Shown here piece after piece: positions 1 to 6,403 of a DNA stretch of 6,403 nucleotides. Within the stretch, counting starts at the first letter, position 1. Each line of letters starts with the position of its first letter. Under the pieces are notes generated by a model. That model did no database searches. It was not told the origin of the DNA and was given only the letters and a program-made list of their open reading frames with translations. The translations under genes were made by a program, and so were the position numbers. The stretch comes from Gemmatimonadota bacterium (GTDB lineage Bacteria > Gemmatimonadota > Gemmatimonadetes > Longimicrobiales > RSA9). The DNA lies in assembly GCA_012027055.1 (NCBI GenBank), contig VEPF01000081.1, positions 1-6,403 on the forward strand. Reading direction: 5' to 3'.

Positions 1-61
1 CCTGGACGCGGAGCTGCAGGCCCTGGACCGCTATCTCGCGGCCGGCGGCTCCGCGTCCAGG
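1..61. repeat. Inverted repeat / fold-back junction at the window edge
   Basis: Bases 1-14 (CCTGGACGCGGAGC) are the exact reverse complement of bases 48-61, with a 33-base spacer. The left arm and spacer, read on the plus strand from base 2, encode LDAELQALDRYLAAGG. That is what a GldG-family protein should have directly after the GPHRPF that the minus-strand gene encodes just before its right-arm copy of LDAE. The same gene is therefore read forward on the plus strand at 2-49 and backward on the minus strand from 61 upward, joined by a short inversion. This is the structure of a fold-back chimera or contig-end artefact. A real small inversion or hairpin end is possible but less likely. The arms and the two translations are seen directly; the cause is inferred. 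Confidence 0.85.
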
Positions 62-1197
62 AACGGGCGGTGCGGGCCGAGCACCACAACCAGCGCGGCG
101 TCCGCGGGCACGGCCTGGCCCAGGCCGTTGTGCACGCCCAGGTCGGACACCTGGTAGTTGAGCATCCCGAAGAGCGAGCGGAAGGCCTCGATCCCGCCGT
201 ACGGCTGCTGGGCCAGCGCGTCGCGCGATTGGGGGTCGTTCAGCTCGCCGTGACCGACGGTGAGGTACACCGTCCGCCGCTGCCGGGCGACGCGCATCAG
301 CATCTGCTGCACGGTCTCGTCCAGCTGGCGCAGGCGCGGCCGTGCCTCGGCCAGTGATGCCGGCAGCGTGAGCCGCTCCGTGACTTCGCGGTTGGTCAGG
401 ACGATCGTGCCATCCTCCGTGACCCCGAACTGCTCCGCCAGCTTGGGCGCGGCCAGCCGGTCGTGCTCCTCCACGCGCACGTTCCGGCTCGCGGCCGCCA
501 GCGCCCGGAAGTAGCCGCGCGCCTGGTCACCCACTTCGCTGGCGGGCGGGAAGAAGAACACCACCCGCAGCTGCCCGGGCAGGCGCTCGGTGATGCGGAT
601 CACGGCGCCGCCCGGGGACGCCGTCTTGAAGTATCCCAGGTCGAGCGTCGCGTCCCGCGCCGAGGTCACGTATCCCAGCAACATCAGGAACGCGGCCGCT
701 AGCGCCACGGTCGCGCCGGTGGCGGCCAGTCGAGTGACGCGCAGCCGGTCGATCGCACCGGTCTCGCCGTCCCGGCGCTGGTCCACGCCGGCCGCCCACT
801 GCGCGGCCAGGTGCGTGACCAGCGAGACTGCGAGCAGGATCGTGGCCAGCACCAGCAGTGCCGTGTCGAGGCGACCACCTTCCGCTTGCGCGCCGATCCC
901 CAGGACCTTGCCCAGCACACCCGCGAGCAGGAAACCCAGCAGCGCCAGCGCGCACCCCGCCGTGGTGGCGAAGAACAGGCCGGCGAGCGTGCGCGCCGCG
1001 CCGGCTGCGCGCCGCCAGGCCAGGAAGCGGAGCACGGTGGCCGCGAGCACCCGCGCGCTGCCGCCCGCGGTCAGGACCCAGCGGGCGAGACCGATGCTCG
1101 GGACGATGCGCTCGCCCGCGAACACCGCGAGCAGCCCGGCCAGCAGCAGCCAGCTGAGGCGGGCGGGCGTGAGCCGGAACGTGAGCTTCACTCCCAT
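31..1197 (-). CDS. GldG-like ABC transporter auxiliary membrane protein, 3' end lost at a fold-back
   Basis: This is the membrane-anchored extracytoplasmic partner of the ATPase and permease encoded upstream, as in GldAFG-type ABC-2 systems (ABC_transp_aux/GldG family). The reading frame gives 388 residues. Hydrophobic segments lie near residues 12-28, 70-98, 112-135 and 155-178. An extracytoplasmic domain follows: a DLGYFKTASPG stretch (185-195) matches the usual post-helix segment of the family, then RVVFFFPPASE (211-221), the family's VYLTVGHGE motif (310-318) and VVVLGPHRPFLDAE (370-383). Residues 384-388 (PPAAR) and the stop come from the fold-back, so the authentic protein continues beyond LDAE and real support ends near base 49. 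The ATG start has GGAGG seven bases upstream and overlaps the permease 3' end by 10 bases. Substrate unknown; gliding should not be assumed from the family name. Confidence 0.82.
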   Translation of the reverse strand: MGVKLTFRLTPARLSWLLLAGLLAVFAGERIVPSIGLARWVLTAGGSARVLAATVLRFLAWRRAAGAARTLAGLFFATTAGCALALLGFLLAGVLGKVLGIGAQAEGGRLDTALLVLATILLAVSLVTHLAAQWAAGVDQRRDGETGAIDRLRVTRLAATGATVALAAAFLMLLGYVTSARDATLDLGYFKTASPGGAVIRITERLPGQLRVVFFFPPASEVGDQARGYFRALAAASRNVRVEEHDRLAAPKLAEQFGVTEDGTIVLTNREVTERLTLPASLAEARPRLRQLDETVQQMLMRVARQRRTVYLTVGHGELNDPQSRDALAQQPYGGIEAFRSLFGMLNYQVSDLGVHNGLGQAVPADAALVVVLGPHRPFLDAEPPAAR

Positions 1198-1919
1198 CGC
1201 CGCGCCTCCATGATCTTGGTGGCCAGCAGCAGGAAGAAGTAGGTCACGGCCAGGTAGTAGAAGACGTCGCGCAGGTGCAGCACGCCGATCTCGAAGCCCT
1301 GGAAGTGGATCGCGTGCAGGGCCAGCCCGGCGAACACCTTGCTGAGCGGCGGCTCGATCACGCGCGAGACGTGCCAGAACAGGAACATGCCGCCCGTGGC
1401 CGCGGCTCCGAGCGCGGCCGCGAGCAGGTAGCTGCGCGTGAGCGCCGTGGCGAGCATCCCGATCGCCAGCACAGCCGCGCCGATCAGCAGCAGCCCGAGA
1501 TAGCCGACCACGATCTGGCCCACGGACACCTTGCCGTTCACCATCACCAGCAACGGCATGTACAGCGTGAGCAGCGTGATGCCGCCCAGGAAGACGAACG
1601 CCGCCAGGAACTTGCCCAGCACGATCGCGGCATCGCTCACGGGCGCGGTACGTAGCAGCGCGATGCTGCGCGTCTGCCGCTCCTCCGCGATCAGGCGCAC
1701 CGACAGCGCCACCGCCGCGATGGCCACCAGGCCGCTGGCATTGAAGAAGAACCGCGCGAGCACGTCCGCGGACAGGCGCTGGCCGGCGGCCGGCCCGAGC
1801 GCTTCCGCGTAGAAGAGCACACCGTCCAGCAGCAGCATCACCGCTGCCACGATCCAGCCCAGGGACGAGTGCAGATAGGCCAGCAGCTCGCGCCGGAAGA
1901 TGGTGCTAAGCCCCCGCAC
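1188..1919 (-). CDS. ABC-2 type transporter permease, GldF-like
   Basis: Transmembrane subunit of the leftward ABC system, 243 residues from the chosen GTG. About six hydrophobic segments lie near residues 21-40, 59-78, 98-126, 133-160, 163-185 and 217-234. The cytoplasmic loop after the second helix reads AEERQTRSIALLRTAPVSD (78-96), the conserved EER...LL..PVSD signature of GldF/ABC-2 permeases. The C-terminus (HFQGFEIGV, LRDVFYY, ending EARRWE) also follows GldF closely. An open frame extends to an ATG at 1988, but those 23 extra residues are Ser/Trp-rich and lie deep inside the ATPase gene. A strong GGAGGTGA site places the start at GTG 1919, giving a 14-base overlap with the ATPase. The gene overlaps the GldG-like gene by 10 bases, so the three are very probably one operon. 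Transported substrate unknown. Confidence 0.9.
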   Translation of the reverse strand: MRGLSTIFRRELLAYLHSSLGWIVAAVMLLLDGVLFYAEALGPAAGQRLSADVLARFFFNASGLVAIAAVALSVRLIAEERQTRSIALLRTAPVSDAAIVLGKFLAAFVFLGGITLLTLYMPLLVMVNGKVSVGQIVVGYLGLLLIGAAVLAIGMLATALTRSYLLAAALGAAATGGMFLFWHVSRVIEPPLSKVFAGLALHAIHFQGFEIGVLHLRDVFYYLAVTYFFLLLATKIMEARRWE

Positions 1920-2850
1920 GCTCACCTCCGACCAGCTCGAGGAATACGCTCTCCAGCTCCCGGTCCCCACGCTCGAGACCGAGCACATCGAAACCGGCTC
2001 CCACCAGCGCGCGGCACACCTCCGCGCGCCGGTCGCCGTGCGCCTCCACCGTCACCGCCACGGCACCGTCCTCGGTCCCCGTGACCGCCGCGTCCGCCAC
2101 GCCCTCGACCGCCCGGATGCAGGCCAGCAGCGCGTCCGGGGCGTCGGTGGTGCGGACCGACACCCGCAGGCGACGCACCTCCCGCAGCCGTCCGGTCAGC
2201 TCCGCTTCCGTGCCCGACGCCACGATCCGGCCGTCGTTCACCACCAGCAGCCGGTCGCACATCTCGCGGATCTCGGAGAGGATGTGGCTGGAGAGGAGCA
2301 CCGTGTGCCGGCCGTGCAGCGCCCGCACCAGCTCCCGCATGGCCACGATCTGCACCGGGTCCAGGTCGTGCGTCGGCTCGTCCAGGATGAGCAGCGGCGG
2401 CTCGTGCACGATGGCCTGCGCCAGGCCCACGCGCTGCCGGTAGCCGTGCGAGAGGTGCCGGATCAGGTATTCGTGCACCTCGGCCGTCTGCGTCCGCTCC
2501 TCCGCGGCGCGCACCCGGGCCGCCACCTGGGCCGCCGGGACCCCGCGCAGGCGGGCCGCGAACACCAGGTAGTCGCCCACGCGCATGTCCTCGTAGACGG
2601 GCGGGACCTCCGGCAGGTAGCCCACGCGCGTGCGCGCCTCGTCCGGCTGTCGGATGGCATCGACGCCATCGATCCACACCGCCCCCGCCGAGGGCACCAG
2701 GTCCCCGGCCAGGATGCGCAGCAGCGTGGTCTTGCCCGAGCCGTTCCGCCCGAGGATGCCGACCGTTTCGCCCGGCGCGATCTCCAGCGAAACCGGGCCC
2801 AGGACGGTCCTGCCGTCGTATGCTTTCTGTAGTTCGGCGACGCGAATCAT
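1906..2850 (-). CDS. ABC-2 transporter ATP-binding protein, GldA/CcmA-like
   Basis: Cytoplasmic ATPase that powers the GldF/GldG-like partners encoded directly downstream; 314 residues, normal for the family. The nucleotide-binding domain has Walker A GRNGSGKT (34-41), GYLPE in place of the Q-loop (77-81, usual for GldA/DrrA-type ATPases), signature LSHGYRQRV (133-141; relatives usually have LSKGYRQR), Walker B LLILDEP (153-159), D-loop THDLDP (160-165, where most relatives have xGLDP) and switch histidine H189 in SSHIL. Residues from about 225 form a C-terminal accessory domain ending in LESVFLEL (299-306), typical of DUF4162-like tails. The frame stays open upstream to 3159, but that stretch is Gly/Pro/Arg-rich and unlike an ABC N-terminus. 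The ATG at 2850 gives the standard MIRVAELQKAY opening, with a weak GGGA four bases upstream. Confidence 0.93.
   Translation of the reverse strand: MIRVAELQKAYDGRTVLGPVSLEIAPGETVGILGRNGSGKTTLLRILAGDLVPSAGAVWIDGVDAIRQPDEARTRVGYLPEVPPVYEDMRVGDYLVFAARLRGVPAAQVAARVRAAEERTQTAEVHEYLIRHLSHGYRQRVGLAQAIVHEPPLLILDEPTHDLDPVQIVAMRELVRALHGRHTVLLSSHILSEIREMCDRLLVVNDGRIVASGTEAELTGRLREVRRLRVSVRTTDAPDALLACIRAVEGVADAAVTGTEDGAVAVTVEAHGDRRAEVCRALVGAGFDVLGLERGDRELESVFLELVGGERAGA
1922..1929 (-). promoter_or_regulatory. Ribosome binding site that sets the permease start
   Basis: Read on the minus strand, the sequence is GGAGGTGA followed by GC and then GTG, leaving five bases between GGAGG and the start codon. It lies within the last codons of the ATPase gene. 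It argues for the GTG at 1919 over the in-frame GTG at 1925, which overlaps the GGAGG itself, and over the upstream ATG at 1988. Confidence 0.7.
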
Positions 2851-2857
2851 GATCCCG

Positions 2858-2869
2858 TCGCAGCTGCGA
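2858..2869. repeat. 12-base perfect palindrome beside the ATPase start
   Basis: TCGCAGCTGCGA equals its own reverse complement and sits eight bases upstream of the ATPase ATG, next to its weak ribosome binding site. It could be an operator or affect translation initiation. In DNA this GC-rich several such palindromes are expected by chance in a window of this size, so function is only a possibility. Confidence 0.3.
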
Positions 2870-2904
2870 GGCTGAAGATTCAGGTTGCGTTTCAAGGTCC
2901 CCGC

Positions 2905-2916
2905 CTGCGGCCGCAG
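2905..2916. repeat. 12-base perfect palindrome in the divergent spacer
   Basis: CTGCGGCCGCAG equals its own reverse complement and lies just downstream of the candidate leftward promoter, where it would fall in the 5' leader. Together with the palindrome at 2858-2869 it makes two perfect 12-base palindromes within about 60 bases. The two sequences differ, so they are not obviously sites for the same regulator. Confidence 0.25.
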
Positions 2917-2929
2917 CACGGGGCGCAAC

Positions 2930-2958
2930 AGGCTAAAGAAACCGCCCACCTTGGGCAA
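2930..2958 (-). promoter_or_regulatory. Weak candidate promoter for the leftward ABC operon
   Basis: On the minus strand a TTGCCC (2958-2953) is followed after 17 bases by TAGCCT (2935-2930). This is a 4/6 plus 3/6 match to the sigma-70 consensus with ideal spacing. Transcription would start near 2923, leaving a leader of roughly 70 bases before the ATPase ATG. The match is weak and the region also contains a small hairpin. Confidence 0.2.
2934..2956 (-). terminator. Small hairpin followed by a T-rich run
   Basis: On the minus strand GCCCA-AGG-TGGGC (2956-2944) forms a five-pair stem with a three-base loop, followed by GG and then TTTCTTT. It resembles a weak intrinsic terminator or attenuator. 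No minus-strand gene lies upstream of it in this window. It also overlaps the candidate leftward promoter, so the two readings compete and both stay tentative. Confidence 0.2.
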
Positions 2959-3012
2959 GTGGGAGCAGAGCGGGCAGGTGCGCGGTCCGGCGTCGGTTCC
3001 GCCTCCGCCTGC

Positions 3013-3042
3013 TTGAGCCCGCCCCTCCTCCTTGCCTACATT
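3013..3042 (+). promoter_or_regulatory. Candidate sigma-70-type promoter for the rightward efflux operon
   Basis: TTGAGC (3013-3018) and TACATT (3037-3042) are separated by 18 bases, each matching consensus at 4 of 6 positions. TACATT is one of the few AT-rich spots in the spacer. Transcription would begin near 3049, about 80 bases before the chosen start of the adaptor gene. That would also exclude the in-frame TTG at 3032 as its start. Confidence 0.35.
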
Positions 3043-3117
3043 CTCCTCCGCGGCCGGGGGGGTCGGAGTCCGCCGGGCGCACGGCCATCCCTGCAGGCGT
3101 GGTTTCATCCTCGAAGC

Positions 3118-3121
3118 GGAG
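3118..3121 (+). promoter_or_regulatory. Ribosome binding site supporting the TTG start of the adaptor gene
   Basis: GGAG lies six bases before the TTG at 3128. The alternative GTG codons at 3176 and 3179 have only a GGTGG-like sequence upstream. This site is the main reason for choosing TTG 3128. Confidence 0.4.
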
Positions 3122-3127
3122 CAAGGC

Positions 3128-4377
3128 TTGCCTCCTGAACTGGGCAGGACACCGGCCATCCGGCGGTGGTGGCTCGTGGTGCGGAATCAGCCCCGGCGAG
3201 CGGCGGGCGCGTTGGCGCTCGCCCTGGTCGTGCTCTTCGTGGCCCGGGTGCTCCTCCCGCCGGCCGTGCCGGTCGTGACGCTGACGAGCCGCACGGTGAC
3301 CGAGACGCTGGTCAGCGCCGGGCGGGTCCGGAGCGTCTCCCGCGCCAGCGTGGGTGCGCCCGCGGGCGGCACGGTGGCGCAGGTGCTGGCGCGCGAGGGC
3401 GACCGGGTGCGCCGGGGGCAGCTGCTGGTGCGGGTGGAGGACGCGGAGGCGCTGGCGGCCGCGAGCGGGGCGCGCGCCCGGCTGGCGGAGGCGGAGGCGT
3501 CGCTCAGGCGGCTCGCGAGCGTGACCGCGCCGAGCAGCGCGGCGGAGCTGCAGGCCGCGGAGCTGGAGGCCCGCCAGCGCGCGCTGGACCTGGCGCGGAT
3601 CCGCCGGCTGTACGAGGCCGGGGCGGTGAGCCGGACCGACGTGGAGCAGGTGGAGCGGACAGCGGAATCGGCCCAGGCCCGATATGCCGCCGCGCGCGGG
3701 TCGGCCGAGAGCCTGGCGCAGGGCGGTGCCGACCGCCGGGTCGCGGAGGCCGCCCTGGCCGGCGCGCGCGGCGCGCTGGCGGTGGCGGAGGCGAGGCTCG
3801 AACTGACCCGCGTGCGGGCGCCCGCGGACGGCCGGGTCCTGACCCGCATGGTGGAGCCAGGCGACATCGTGCCGCCCGGGCGGGTGCTGATGGAGCTGGC
3901 GCTCGACGGGCCGACCGAGCTCGTGACCTTCCCGGACGAACGCTCGCTGGGGCAGCTGCGGCCGGGCCTGCCGGCGGTCGCATCCGCGGACGCGTTCCCC
4001 GGCCTGCGCTTCGAGGCGGTGGTCGCGCACGTTGCCCCCGTGGTCGACCCCCAGCAGGGCACCGTCGAGGTGCGGCTGGCCGTGCCGGACCCACCAGCGT
4101 ACCTGGTCCCGGACATGACCGTCTCCGTGAACATCGAGCTGGCCCGGCGCACCGCCGCCCCCACCCTGCCGCTCGACGCGGTGCGGGCACCGCTCAGCGA
4201 CACGGCCTGGGTGCTGGCGCTGCGGCGCGGCCGGACAGTCCCTGTCCCCGTGCAGCTGGGCGCGCGTGATGCCGCCTGGGTGGAGATCCTGGGCGGCCTG
4301 CAGCCGGACGAGCGAGTGGTGGTGAACGGCGGCGAGCTGCAGCCCGGCGAGCGCGCGCGGGCGCGGCGGCGGGGCGC

Positions 4378-4381
<4 letters not shown>
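3128..4381 (+). CDS. Periplasmic adaptor (membrane fusion) protein, HlyD/MacA/DevB-like
   Basis: It probably links the inner-membrane ABC permease encoded next to an outer-membrane channel. From TTG 3128 it has 417 residues. A basic N-terminus (RNQPRR) precedes one signal-anchor helix (25-43). The first half of the lipoyl-like domain follows (75-105, with GGTVAQVLAREGDRVRRGQ), then a long Ala/Glu/Arg-rich helical hairpin (about 106-223, including YEAGAVSRTDVEQ), the second lipoyl half (226-258, RVRAPADGRV...VEPGDIVPPG), a beta-barrel (about 262-338) and a membrane-proximal domain (about 344-413). No lipoprotein cysteine follows the anchor. The start is uncertain: GTG 3176 or 3179 would remove 16-17 residues and keep the anchor. 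The TTG at 3032 is unlikely. The stop overlaps the permease start as ATGA, indicating coupling. Substrate cannot be predicted. Confidence 0.9.
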
Positions 4382-6277
<1,896 letters not shown>

Positions 6278-6285
6278 AAGGGGGT
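6278..6285 (+). promoter_or_regulatory. Ribosome binding site of the partial downstream gene
   Basis: AAGGGGGT lies between the ATPase stop (6275-6277) and the GTG at 6291, leaving about five to six bases to the start codon. It supports GTG 6291 as the start. Confidence 0.5.
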
Positions 6286-6290
6286 GCCCC

Positions 6291-6403
6291 GTGGCGGAAG
6301 CGAAGACGTCGTCCGTGGAAGCGCGGATCGCGGCGCTGGAGCAGCGCGTGACCGAGCTCGAAGCTCGCGCCCGGGTGACCCCGGTCCCGCCGCCGCCACC
6401 TGC
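6291..6403 (+). CDS. Start of an unidentified protein with an N-terminal coiled coil and proline run (partial)
   Basis: A GTG at 6291, 13 bases after the ATPase stop, opens a frame that runs to the window end (37 complete codons). A purine-rich AAAGGGGGTG lies just upstream, ending six bases before the GTG, and serves as a ribosome binding site. The visible protein begins MAEAKTSSVEARIAALEQRV, continues with heptad-like Leu/Val spacing through about residue 27, then becomes proline-rich (VTPVPPPPP). This N-terminus resembles DUF2339-type predicted membrane proteins, which open with a short coiled coil and a proline-rich linker, but too little is present to assign a family. It may be co-transcribed with the efflux operon. 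Confidence 0.6.
   Translation, partial: MAEAKTSSVEARIAALEQRVTELEARARVTPVPPPPP

Noticed and set aside
1900..2832. 310-codon plus-strand open frame opposite the GldA-like ATPase
   Set aside because: The opposite strand carries a complete set of ABC ATPase motifs, while this frame has only basic, His-rich sequence without any recognisable domain.
2946..2980. CPLC pair in the upstream minus-strand frame suggesting a zinc site
   Set aside because: It is a single CxxC without a second pair, inside the non-coding spacer, in a frame that does not read as real protein.
3032..3127. N-terminal extension of the adaptor from an in-frame TTG at 3032
   Set aside because: The upstream sequence is C/T-rich with no ribosome binding site, the extra residues do not look like a signal or coding sequence, and the TTG lies within the candidate promoter.
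2851..3159. N-terminal extension of the GldA-like ATPase to 3159
   Set aside because: The extra 103 residues are Gly/Pro/Arg/Ser-rich and precede a standard ABC N-terminus starting at ATG 2850. They would also overlap the start of the divergent adaptor gene.
2933..4030. 365-codon minus-strand open frame across the spacer and adaptor gene
   Set aside because: Its Arg/Gln/His/Pro-rich low-complexity composition, lack of motifs and position antisense to the adaptor coding sequence mark it as a shadow frame.

Overview
The window is very GC-rich DNA (by eye above 70% GC) from a bacterium that uses Shine-Dalgarno sites, GTG and probably TTG starts, and tightly overlapping genes. The organism is not identifiable from sequence alone. 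A GldA/GldF/GldG-type transporter together with a high-GC tripartite efflux operon would fit Gemmatimonadota, Acidobacteriota, Myxococcota or a similar high-GC phylum; this is inference only.

Layout: two ABC-transporter operons diverge from a spacer of about 277 bp (2851-3127). The leftward operon (minus strand) encodes an ABC-2 ATPase (1906-2850), an ABC-2 permease of GldF type (1188-1919) and a GldG-like membrane-anchored auxiliary protein (from 1197 leftward). Each gene overlaps the next by 10-14 bases, so they are probably translationally coupled. The GldG-like gene is not intact. The first 61 bases form a fold-back: the true continuation of the gene appears on the opposite strand at bases 2-49, flanked by 14-base inverted arms, and the apparent stop at 31-33 is a product of this junction. 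This most likely marks a contig end or chimeric read, and less likely a real small inversion.

The rightward operon (plus strand) encodes a membrane-fusion (periplasmic adaptor) protein (3128-4381), an FtsX/MacB-type permease (4378-5595) and a LolD/MacB-type ATPase (5588-6277). Stop and start codons overlap between them (ATGA, then an 8-base overlap). This adaptor-permease-ATPase set is the composition of DevBCA/MacAB-like exporters, which normally work with a TolC-type outer-membrane channel; none is encoded here. A further gene starts at 6291 and runs off the window; its visible part is a short coiled coil followed by a proline run.

The spacer holds a plausible promoter for the rightward operon, a weaker one for the leftward operon, and two perfect 12-base palindromes. 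No RNA genes, CRISPR arrays, insertion sequences or defence genes are visible. Apart from the fold-back and some non-consensus residues in ABC motifs, this is an ordinary transporter region, and I do not see a new system.
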